Shown: one piece after another, positions 22,901 to 34,900 of the stretch | How the letters are laid out: every line of letters begins with the position of its first letter | Position numbering within the stretch: position 1 is the stretch's first letter | Source: Rhinopithecus roxellana | Lineage: Eukaryota; Chordata; Mammalia; Primates; Cercopithecidae | Assembly: GCF_007565055.1 (NCBI RefSeq) | Contig: NC_044561.1 | Coordinates: 28,180,114 to 28,244,113, forward strand | Reading direction: 5' to 3' | Length of the DNA: 64,000 nucleotides | Made by a program: the position numbers and the translations under genes | The notes under the pieces: model-generated | The model's database searches: none | What the model saw: only the letters and a program-made list of their open reading frames with translations | What the model was told of the DNA's origin: nothing

Positions 22901-25900
22901 CCCTACACGCCCAGCTGGACTTGGAGGGGGCCCTTCTTTGTCTTTCTAGGTCCTTCTTTGCTGCCTAATGGAGAGAAAAGGGCCCCCAGAAGCCCCTGCT
23001 GTAAGAGCAGACAACTCCTATCAGCCTCACCAACCCCTGCCTTAGGGCCCTTCTGGGCAGAGGGGACATATTTAATAGTGGCCAGAGGTGTCGGGAAGGG
23101 CGGCCCTTCAACATCCACCAGCCAAAGGGGTCCCGCCCCAATGCTGAGTGCCAATGACACCTTCCAGAGTATTTAAGCGATTTCTACAAAAAACGTTTTC
23201 AAATGAGCCAACTGGGGCAGGCACAGAGAACCATCTGGAAACACTGCTGCATAAAAGTGCAAACGTTTGAATGGCCAAGTCAAAGAACGGAATCGCAGCT
23301 GCTCCCTCAGCCCCAGCACAAGGCTGAAGTTCACTCCTGGGGGTAACCGTAGGCTAAGAAGGAACCAGGAGTGCCAGGACTAGGGGTCTGCCCCAGGGCG
23401 TGGGCTTCCCAGAGCCCCCTTCAGCCTCCACAGGGAGGGAGTGCTCAGAGGGGGTAGAAGGAGTGATGTGAGGGCCCTGACTCAGGCTGGGGCTAACGTG
23501 TCGGTCACACGGGCGGGCTGCCTGCAGGCGACTGTTTAACTCATTCCCAGTCCAGCTCCTCCCCAGCAGGCTCATCTCCAACAGGCAGGAACCTTCTGGG
23601 CTGTGGAGCCTTGCTTGCTTCGCCCACCCACCCACTGAGGTTGCGAAGGCGTCCCCTGCAATGCTCAGGTAGGTGCAGGAACGGCTTTGGCTCTGCTGAC
23701 CGCCCACGGAAAGAGGTGCTGGGGGATTTGGGAACTTCCCACCACCATCTCTAGCAAACCAGGGAGCCACCCTGTCTGGGGGTCTCTCTAGCCTGTCAGG
23801 GGCCACCCCTGAAACGTCAGTGCATGACATACCCAGCTGGGGTCACGGTTGTGTGAGACGCAGGGAGACAGCACAGCCACACACGTAGTGGGATAAAGCG
23901 GCCACGACAAACCAGCTCACCTACCTGGCGATGAGGTAATTGAGGGATAACCTCAGAATTGCTAGAAATAAGAACAGCGGGATGGCCCAGCCATGCCACA
24001 CGGCATTCATGTACACCTGCGGGTGAGAGATGGGACGTCAGACCTCCTGACGGCTTGGATCAGGACAAGCCCCATCCCTCCCACCTCCCGCAACCAGGCG
24101 GCCCCAGTGGGGAGACCAGACCACCCCCCCGGCTCTCCAGACACTCAGGGACGAGGGCACGTCTGATGGGGAAGCCGGAGGAAGGGCTGCTTCCCTAGTT
24201 TAAGAGCTGCCAGCGGAAGCGAGGAGCCACCCAGGGAGAAGCGTGTCCTGGGGACAGAAGAGGGTGGCTGATTCCACACGGGGATCCCGCTCGCCCCGAT
24301 GTGGCTCCCACGCTCCAGACTTGGGGCATCACCAGGACTCAGCCTGGCTGGGCAAGGCGGCCAAGCACTGCTGAGGGCGAGCCAGGTGCATGCCCAGGGC
24401 CACCTTCATGCCAGGCACTATCTGTACCCAGTACAGAGCCCGGAACAAAGAGCAGATGTGCAGACAGGGCAAAGGACGGAGGTGAGGCCTGGAAGGCAGG
24501 TCCAAAGCTTGGGCTCATCTCTTAGTGACAACAGACACGGCACAGGGGTGTGTGGGACCCCGGGCAGCAAAGGCCTCCCGTCGCAAAGTATTTGTGAGGG
24601 GTGGCAGGAGAAGAGGCCTTCCAGGGCCAGGGTGGAGCCAGTGGCCCCAGCATCCAGCCTTCATCTGTGAGTGTACAAAGTGCCCATGTCCCAGGTGGGC
24701 GGTAAGTGCCTGGGGCAGGCACAGGGCCATGGACTTCAGGGACTTTCCCAGAGAGCCTGCCCCAGGCTGAGGCCATCTGGGGACCTCTCCCAAGGGGCCC
24801 GCTCGGCAGCGCAGTGCTGCCTTCGGGAGCCCTGGACAGTGCCAGGCTGTGGAGGCCTCCTCTCTGGCCTGGAGGCCCCAGCAAGCGGGTGGGCTGCCTG
24901 CATATCCTCCTTGTGCTGGAGGCACAGCCTCCACCCCGGGTCAGGGGCATCCCCCGGAGGACCAAGTACTGAGACACAGGTGGCAAGTCTCTGCAGGGCA
25001 GGCGGCAGCCGCTGCAGGGCAGTTCCAGGCAGGGTGGCTGGGCCCCTTTCCCCAAGACCCCGGCAATGAGGGCCCCGGCGTCCTCCAATCCCTCAGGACT
25101 CATGGCTCACAGGGGACGGGGCTGGGCCCCTTGCGCTGCTGTGCCCTTGTGAGGTGCCCCTGGCCCCAGCAACAAGTACTCTGGACCTCAGCAGTGTGGC
25201 CACTGCACCGCATGGTGAGTGCCAAGAGGCCTTTCCCGAGGGCACCCTGGGGCACGAGGCTGCACCACAGCCTTGTCCAGGGAGCTGTGCAGGCTAGTCC
25301 CGGGCCACGCCCATCGTCTTTGATCCTTGAAGCCACCCCCTGGCTGGCGCCGGCATCACTGAACCCACTTTACAGAAGGAGAAATGAGCATGTCCCTGGG
25401 GCCCGAAGAAGTGCCACCTGGGGGCTATCTCCCACCCCAGAAGGTGCCTGATCACGTGATGAATGCTGGCACGCACGTCCCACCCACCCTGCTCGGCCAC
25501 TGGAGGACCCACTCACGGTGAAGGCGATGGCAGACGTGTAGACGGAGTACCAGTCGGATAAGGCAGAGAGGTTCTTCACAAAGTTAGTGACAGGCTTGGC
25601 ACCACGCTCTGGGGACAGAGCAGACCGCAGTGGTCAGCACTGTGGGCAGGAGGCCCCTTAACCGCATCTCCCTGGAGAGTCAGTTTGGCTCAGAATCCCA
25701 GAGTCCCCACTGCCATGGGCCCCACCCACACTGGGCACCGTGGGTGCCACACAGAGCCGCGGGTACTCACTGAGCCGTCTCATATTCTCAGTTAACCTAA
25801 GAGAGAAGGGGAGAGATGGGAGCCCAGGGTTAACGCATCCACCGGCTCTGCAGTCCCCACTGCCCAGTTCCGCTGGCTCTGCAGGGGCCAAGGAGGGCAT

Positions 25901-28900
25901 CTCAACAGCCTGGGGCCCCTTGAGTGCACAGAACGGCCCTGCACAGTGGCTCAGCACAGCAGGGGGCACCGGGATGGCCCTCAGTGCCACTCCCCAAGTT
26001 AGGAAGGTGGGGGCGACTCGCCAACAAAATCATCCCCTCGTCTCCTGCCTGTATCCCCAGAACAGAAGTCCTCAAGGGCAGGGCCTTCGCTGGCCTCGCT
26101 CCGTCGGGATCCCCAGGGCCCATGGCAGCGCCTGACGGGGAGCCAAGGTTTACTGAAAGGACTCAAGAGCCAAGGAAGGCCCCAGGCAGTGGGCTGAGCC
26201 CCCCGAGTGCCCATATAACTGTCACAAGTGACAGCTGAGAGCAGAGTGGGCGCACGCAGCTCTGCTGCCCGAGCGGGCCTCGAGAGCCCCTGCCAGGCGT
26301 GGCCTCCAGAAGACGGGACACAGTGGAGCCTCCAGCTGCTCTGCCTCACGGACAGCTTCGGCCCATGGTGATAAAGGCTGGCCCACCCGCTGAAGCCTCA
26401 GCCCAGGGACTGGGGCCCCTAATGCACAGGCAGCCCCAGGCTCGGCGAACCCCTACCTGCGGGCGCTCAGGGGTTCCTCCGTCTCTACGGTGTTCTCCTC
26501 GGGCTGGAACCGGAAGTCCTCCACGTACTCCCCGAACCGCTCGTAGAACCACTTCTGCAGGCGCGAGGACAGCCCCTGGCTCCGGCGCTCTGCAGGGGGC
26601 AGGGGCCTGGTGAGGGCACGGCAGGGCTGCACAGCCTGTTCTGGGGTCGGTCCTGGGATCTCAGGGCAGGCAGGGGCCTCACTGCAAGGGCGCGGCCAGC
26701 AGGGGCACAAGGAATGCTCGGGGGTGGGGCAGGGAAATGAAGGGGCCCTGTACAAGGGACTCTGAAGGGCTCAGTCCTCTGAAGACACAAGTGCAAACCA
26801 ACCGGCACAGAGCAGAGCTGCCCCGGCCATGAAGACCTCAGTGCGGGCTCTCTCTGCTTTCCATGCCCTGTCCCCAGCTCTCTGCCTGCCCCGGGCTCTC
26901 ATCAGAGGGAAGCCCGTCCATCCAGGCTGCTCGGCCCACCTCAGCGGTCTGCATCAAACCCCCTTTCTACCTCCAGGTTGTCAGAAAGTAGCTGGAGGGG
27001 TCACTGCCCCAGCCCTGCCTATCCTGGGCATCAGCCAATGGATGGCAAGGCAGGAGGCTGTTCTGGGCTGGGGGTGCCCGGCGAGCGCAGCCAGCCCAGG
27101 GTGAGCGCATGGTGATGTTGTGCTGATGACCAGCACTGTTTGCAAAAAGCTAAGACCTCTAAAAAGCAGCCTCCATCGTGGAAAACCAGAAGAATCCCTC
27201 GGAACAGGGGTTCAGGGGTACAGGCCAGTCCCTCCCTTCAGAAGGCCAGTGAGGAGCCACCTGCAGTGGGTGTTGCCTTGCCACAGTTTTGGGCCCTGGG
27301 ACCAGAGGGCCTGTGGTCACCATATCCGGGGGCTGCGGGCTCAGGGCAGAGGTTCAAGAGCCACAGGCCAAGGGGGCTGAGGTCTGTGCACCCCAAGGCC
27401 ACCCAGGCAGGGAGGATGCAGAAGCTACGGCTTCTTCCAACCCCCACTGCAGCCTGGCAGAGATTTTAAGGGGAGGGTCCAGGCGAGATCAGCACACTCG
27501 TCCCAGCCGTCAGCGAACCGGCCCAGCTGTATTCCCGTGGACTTTATTTATGGACTGAAATTTCAGGTTTACATAATGTTCTCATGTGACGAAATGAAAC
27601 CATTTAAATCTGTGAAGACAGGCGGGGGCTGGAGTTTGCTGACCCCCAGGTACAGGGAACTGTGCCAGCTGCCTGCAGGGTGTGGGGCAAGATAAAGAAC
27701 AGGCACTGAGGGATGGAGGACGAGGAGCGAGAAAAAAGGGCACGTGGCCCCTCACTCCCCACTCGCAGCCAACCATGGCCCCACTGCCCACTTGGTCCCC
27801 TTCGGGGAGGCACCAGGGCAGCAGCAGTGACCAGTGCGGCTCTCACATCACTGTTCCGTGGGGCAAGGCTGAAACAGAGAACGAGCGTATTCCCCGAAGA
27901 ACACATAATCACGCTTTAGTTGAGTGACTAGAAATTTGCCATGATGACTATGGTGACTCACCACTTGGCCTCAGAGACACTAACCCAGTTCTGACAGGAG
28001 GAGATTCCCGGATGCCAGCAGGTGCCTGGGCATAGAACCAGCACCTGCCTGCCCGCCCGCCCGCCTGCTAGGGGTACCTGCTCCATTGTTAACCTGGGCC
28101 TGCAGAACCATCAGGTGACGCGCACGCACCTGCCCGCCCGCCTGTCCACCTGCCCACCAGGGTGTACCTGCTCCATTGCTGGCCTGGGCCTGCCCTTTTG
28201 GGGGCTGCTGAGCCGTCTGCTCCTCGGTTCTTAAAAAGCAGGGGGAGAAGAGACAAGAGGTCTGTTAGTTCCAAACTCCATGCCAAGTCAGGCATCCCCC
28301 ACGGTTCTCGCGGCCATGTACTGCACAGGAGGGCTCAGGGACAGCGGGACTCTCTGCGGAATCCCCACCGCTCAAATGCTGGTTCCGAGCGTACACAGGC
28401 AAGCGCAGAGCTGCCTTCCTAACAGGCACACGTTCTGTTTTTAAACAACCAAACAATGGTTCTCACCACTCTTTCCTATTCATTTTAGCACACTTGTTTC
28501 TTTCTTCATCATTAAGCTCAGAATACTCTCCTATCACCAACCTGCCTGCTAATGAAAAGATACTGGTCGACACACATGTAATTATCAGGTACCATGCTAG
28601 GCAACAGGCTGGGTGCCGCCTGTCAGCAGCCTGTGCCCAGCTCCCAGCTCAGCCTACTCCAGCGACCTGCCTGGTCTGGGCAGAGTCACTAGACGGCCAC
28701 TAGGGTCTGCTTCCGTCCCACACCCAGCCCCTGAAGCCAAGGCCCATGAGCAGGTGCAGCACAGAACGGGGTCAAGTGCTGTGTGGTCGCCCCTAACCTT
28801 CCTAACTCGGGCTCTTGGGGAGCGGGAGTGGGGAGGGAGGAAGCTGGGGGAGGAGTAAACCCTGAGAAGAGAACAGAGGGCGGAGCACAGGGCAGGGCCA

Positions 28901-31900
28901 GGTAAGCGGCAGGCAGGAAGCAGACGGCGAGGTTTTCAGTGGGCTTTGGACCCACAATGGAGAGAACCTCTGCCCACCAACAAGTAGCCTTAAACCAAGG
29001 TGACTTTCTGAGAATTTTCTTAAAAACCAATATAGAGGTTTGCATAAACAGAATTGCTGTGCTTTAACCCTGCAGTTTCAGAGGGTGTGGTGTGTGTGTT
29101 TGTGCAGTGTGTGCGCACATGTGTCTGTGTGTTTGTCGTGTGCCCTCACACACCTACCCACCCTGGACAGACCACAGCCACCCAGACCCACCCCAGATCT
29201 GTACCAGGATGACAAGGAAAGAGGAGGTCACTCTGGGACTGCTCTTCCTTCACCCCTCCTCCTCCAGGCTTCCAGAAGGTTCCTAAGCACCGCCCCCATG
29301 TAAAGCAGGGGAGGGCCCTTAATGCTCTCAGGACCTTCAGCTTCCACTTCCTGGGTCACAGCCTGGATGTTCCCTTACTGCCCGCTCCCCACCCATTCCC
29401 AAGGCAGAGACTGTGTGAGATGGGGCTCCCTGAGTCCTCACAGCGGACCCAGGCTGTGCACACCGGCCACCAAGGGGCTTTGGTAAAAGAGGAGGACCAG
29501 ATCCCAGAGTGGGGCTGGCGGGGGTGAGAGGACAGGAAACAGAACACAGGGAGCAGGGCCACAGGGACAGCCTCAGGCCACCTTAGCCACCTGGGAGAAG
29601 CAGCGTCCCGTGGGGGGGATGGCACTGTGGCCAAATGCCTAGGGACCGCACCTGGCCCTGGGACCCCTCAGCGTGGCAGGTCAGGTCTCTGTCGCACCTC
29701 TACATAATTAAATGTAATTTAAGCTTTGGGCTTCTGTGGATTTTCACAGCAGGTTCAGCATCAGGTAAAGCGCCTGCTGAGGCCCATGCACCCATTTCTG
29801 GCCAGGGCGGAATAGGAAAGTGAGGCCTCTCCCTCCCCCACACTAGCTGGATGCCCCCACGTGAGCCCCCCAGGGCACTCCACAAGGTCATGGTGACCTG
29901 CAGAAGGCAGGCAAGGAAGAAGTGGGAGCCAGCCCAGCAGACCCCCCGGCTTCCCACACACTAAACCTGAGGATGCTGAAGGGAGCCGCTTCCTCAGGGC
30001 TGGCTAAGCAGCGACACGTGGAGGCCTCACAATGACACACGGCCCCTGGAGGGCCCGGAGCGGGCAGTCCGTGCTCAGCTGGGGTGTCCCAGAGACGCCA
30101 TGTGCATCCCTAACTGGTGAGAGCCACCCATGTGGGTCATGGGGGCCATGGACAAAGGTGTGGCCAGTGGTGGTGGGAAGCTGGAGGAGGGGGCTGTGGG
30201 GGAGGCTGAGATGGGAGACCCGGTGGGAGGCTGAGTGGGAAAGCTAAGGGGGAGGCTGAGTGAGTGGAGGCTGGAGGGAGGCTGAAAGTGGAGGCTGGGT
30301 AGCACCTGAGTGGGGAGGCTGAGCAAGTGGAGTCTGAGGAGCAAGGCTAAAGATGATGCTGGAAGGGAGGCTGAGCGGAAACAGGGTGGAGACCGAGGGG
30401 GGAGGCTGAGGGAGTGGAGGCTGAGAGGGAGGCCGAAGCAGGAGGCTGCTGGAGTGGAGGCTGAGCGGGAGGCCTGGGAGCCAGAGGTGAGGCCTGAGCT
30501 CCTTGGCCTCATCCACCAGGCACCAGTTTGAACGTGTGCAGGACACAGAGCCTCGTGGTGTTAGTGAGACAGGAGGGGACTGGCTTTGTAACTTGCGCTG
30601 GGGTCCTGAATGACCTGTTTCCTGCTGGCGGCACTGTGAGGCACAGGGCAGGGTGAGGGAGGAGGCTGTGATCACTCAGGGCCCCGCATGGGACCCACAG
30701 CCAAGAGCAAAGACGTCAGCTGCAGACACGCCCTCTAGGAGCCAGGGCGGCACTGGCACCCAGGACATGATCCTGCCGGGATGGGGGCGGGGGCCACAGG
30801 GCACCCTGAGGGGCTGCAGTGCGGCTGGGGCAGATAGGGCGGATGGGAACACACACAGGCAGTGCTGGGAGGGCAGGTCCTGGGAAGATCCTAAGAGGCC
30901 GGGCCGGCCCTCAGGATGGGGCACTGGGTGGACGCACAGAACGGGGTCACCTGCAGGCCACGATCAGGGCCACATGGTGGCTCTGGGGCTCTGCAGGTCC
31001 CATCCCAAGCCTCTCTTCAGTCGGCCTGGCCCCAGGCCTGAGGGCTGGCAGGAACACCTGCGCCAAGATCTCCCTTTTCCAGACTGCCAGAGGCACAGGA
31101 AGATGCCACGTTCCCAGGACCACGGCTCATGCAGGCATAGGCAGGACCTGTACCTGGGCAGTCGGAGCCGGGCCCACCCTCACCCTCAGGCCTCTCCAGG
31201 GCCAAGAACGATGCAGCCAAGACGCTATGGGTGCAGCAGAGGCCGGCGGGGCAGGTGGGGTGGGGGGTTGGGGCAGCCGCACACAGGCCAGGGCCCCGAG
31301 GAAGGCAGTGTACCTGGCCTTCAGCACCTCCTGCACCTTCTGCTCCAGCTCCATCCGCCGCTGCCGCTCCCGGTCCAGCTCCTGCCGCAGCATCTCCGCG
31401 TTGGTTTCTTCTCGCAGCTTCCGGAGCTCTTCCTCTGTGGGAAGAGAACGGCCAGGTGACCATCGCTCATGTCCCCGTGGCCCTCTGACTGTGGGATGCT
31501 GGGGCAGGGGTGCCTGACTCAGAAACAGCAGAAAGGTCTCTGTTCCATAAGCAGACCCGAGCACCTGACCTTCCTCCAGGGTACAGGGTGCTCACACAGC
31601 GGGACACACATGGTCCCCATCCGGTCCCTCCTCCTGGGCAGGAGCTATTAAGGGGGCTCCTCTTGCATGACTAGGGCCAGAATGAAGCAGGGATGTGAAT
31701 TTCTTCACTATGTTCATAACAGTGCAACACAGAACACAAAAGTCACTTCACCGAGCACCGCCACGCTGAGGACACCTGCGGAGAGGACACTGACCGCACC
31801 CGGCCAGCCCACCACACCCACCCAGTGCCTCCACGCGCTGGGCGAGGTTCTGGGACGCATCGGTGGCAGAGCAAAGGCCCTGGGCCAGCAGGGACAGCCC

Positions 31901-34900
31901 ACAGCTCAAGCTGGCCAGGGGGCCTCAGAAGAGCACAGGGCAGGCTGGACACAGGGCTGCTCTGGGAAAGCCTCGGGAGAACGTGAGGTCTGAGCTAAGA
32001 CCTGGAGGGAACACAGTAAGGCCACAGACTCTGGGAAAGAGCATCCAGGCAGAGGGAGGAGGCGGGGTCAGAGACTGGAAGACCGAGGATGGAAGGGGCC
32101 AGGAGCCAGAGAGGGCAGGCAGCCTCTGGGAGTCAGGACACTTCCACCAATTGAAGATAGGGGACAGGGGACTCGGCCTCTCTCACACTTCCCCTGCCCC
32201 ATCCCTGCCTCCTCCTCCTCAAACCAACAGTGCTGGGTCACCTAAGGGCAAGCCTGAGGCCCTCGCTTCTCCCCCACTGCCCTCCCAGGGCCTGGCACAG
32301 GCTCCACGCATGAAAGAAGAGAGCAATAGACCAATGAGAGCAGAGAGCCGGCACCTGTGGACACCCCCAGGTCCTTAGTCCTTCCCAGAGGCCTGGGCCA
32401 CTGACTGGACCCTGCCCAGATGCTCCCCTCCCCAGCCCACCCACCCTCCTCTGTGTGGTGTCCCCTGCCCAGCCCAACCCTGTCCCCTTGACAGGCTCAG
32501 GCAAGGTCACGGGTAAGCCCAGGTGGAACAACGCTGGTTGACGGGGCAGCAGTGGCTTGCAGAACCCAGCTGAGGGTCACCTAAGTGCTGTCTGTACCCA
32601 GAAGGCTGCCCTGGCTGTGGCCTATGGTGGCTGAGGGTCCAGATTGGTCAGCCTTGACTTCAACTGCACAGATCACACCAACCATGGGGTGGACACGCTG
32701 AGACCTTATAAAATGGCAGCGGCAGCAGGAGAAGAGCATTTGCTGGAGTCCCACAAGATATTCCGGAGACAAAGGAACGTGGCCAGTGAATTCACCCAGG
32801 TTCGTGGGCAGGGCCAGCAGCCAGACCCCACCAGTGTGAGGCAGGAACCCTTGGGGGTCTGGCCAGCAGTCAAGGTTTGAAAGCAGGTTTCCAAGCCTGG
32901 AAGCTTCTTTCTGGGTAGGGTGGGGAGATGTTCAGAGTGACCCCAGTAGCTTCCTTTCCTGTCCTAGATAGCTCACCACATGACTTGGGGCCACAGGGCC
33001 ATACCTAAGACTCTAACATTGAGGCCAAGGGCAGTAAGACAGCCTCAGGCCCCAGTCCCAGGCCAATGTCCAGGAGTAGCCATGCAGAAACAGCAGGGGG
33101 CGGTGCCCAGGCAGGCAGCAGCTGCAGATGGACTGGGGTCAGTAAACCCAGAAGCCAAAGGTCAGCACACCTTCCTGCCCGGCAGCCACAGGCTCATGGT
33201 ACCCAAGAGGGAAGAGACAGGCGCCAGCATCTCATCAGCTCCACCCCCACTGGGGATGCTGGTGGCTCGGTGGACGCTGTTACTAACCAGTGAGACAGTA
33301 TTCGGATTTGCCAAGGGCCAGGATCCATTTGTTCACTGTGGGTGTCTGGAGCTCTGCCTCGCTCCCCTGCCTTCTGGGATCGGCTCTTCTCCAAGCATGG
33401 TTTCAGGGTCCTTCAGCATCCTGGACTCCCGAGAGCCCCCCACCAGGGCAGCCGAGCTGGCCTGGAGAAGACCCTCCCCGTGGAAGGTGGGGTGGGGGGC
33501 ACTGGGCCTGTCCCTGCCGGCTGCCTGGTCTCATCAGGCTGGTTCGCTTCAGAGCTCACCCTCCCCGCCCTGCCTCCGTTCTGTGGAGAAGCGTCTGGCC
33601 CTGGCACAGCTACTTTTCTCCGCGGACAGAGGTCCCCAACCCACTGACATGGCCAGGTTCCACCACCTGGCAGAGCATTAGCTGAAGCCGGTGCCTCCCC
33701 AGGGCTCGGGACAGGCTGCAAGGTACCAAGTGTCCAGTCCGGGGGCTGAGCAAAGGCAGGGTCAGAATGGAGGCAGGTGGCCTCTGCCCAGGGCCTTGGG
33801 AGGCTTCCGGGTCACAATCAGGGGCAGGGTCCAGCCCGGCCTGAGGTTCCAGTTCAGAGCAGCAGGAAGGAGGCGGCAGGAGCAGCAGGCCCTGACCCGG
33901 GGCTGTGAGGGGCACGTCTCCAGGGCTGAGGGAGCTGTACCCAAGCCCTCCCTGGGCGGCCGGCTGGAACAGCAGGCCCTGACCCGGGGCTGTGAGGGGC
34001 ATGTCTCCAGGGCTGAGGGAGCTGTACCCAAGCCCTCCCTGGGCAGCCGGCAGGAGCAGCAGGCCCTGACCCGGGGCTGTGAGGGGCACGTCTCCAGGGC
34101 TGAGGGAGCTGTACCCAAGCCCTCCCTGGGCGGCCAGCTGGCTCCTTTACAGCAGAGGGGAGCAGTGCCAGCCACACTCAGGCGGGAGCCCTTCACCCCC
34201 ACACGTCTGGGGTTCTTTCTTCCAAGATCCCAGATCCATCCGCTCTGCTGGTCTCTCAGCTGCCCCAGCCCCATCCCCAAGTTCTTAACTGGCCTCCCAG
34301 CTCCTCGCACACCCTCCCATCTGGCTCCAAGCTGAGGTCCGAGGCTGCTTTTAAAGCACAAGCCAGAACTTGTTGCTTTCCCGCTTAGAACTCACCGGGC
34401 TGGCAACGAATCCAACTTCCCAGCTTGAAGCTCCCTCCCGAGGCCCCCACCCACCCACTCCCAGCCTCAGCGCCCTCCACACCACCCCTCATCTTTGCTT
34501 TTTGGGCTCAAGCCACAGAGACTTGCTTTTAGGTCCCCAAATGTCCAGAAAATATTCAGATTTACCCAGGGTAGGGCCTGCCCCAGGACCTTTGCATGTG
34601 CTGGCCCTGGTCCCGAGGAAGCTTCTCTTCCACCCTCCGGGGTAAGGTGTCCCTCAGCCTCAGTCCTGACCCCAGTACCACTTCCCCAGGGGAATTCCCC
34701 AATAGCCCCCCCATCTAGTGTAGCCTTCTGTCATTTTCCTTCACGGGTCCTGCTCTTTCCTCTTGGGGACAACGTGAGTCCCACTCTGGGTGCTAGGTGG
34801 GGATTCCCAGAGATGACACACAACCTCCTGGTAACGTGCAACGTTTCCAGCCCTCCATTACTTGTAGGCCTCCTGACTTGTGCCCAACGCACTCCACAGA

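Noticed and set aside
30653..31459. 268-codon plus-strand frame overlapping GRAMD4 exon 3
   Set aside because: GC-rich antisense of a real exon and its introns; no domain or conserved start.
33691..34361. Two overlapping frames (about 200 codons) over the 87 bp triplicate
   Set aside because: 87 is a multiple of 3, so the openness is forced by the repeat.
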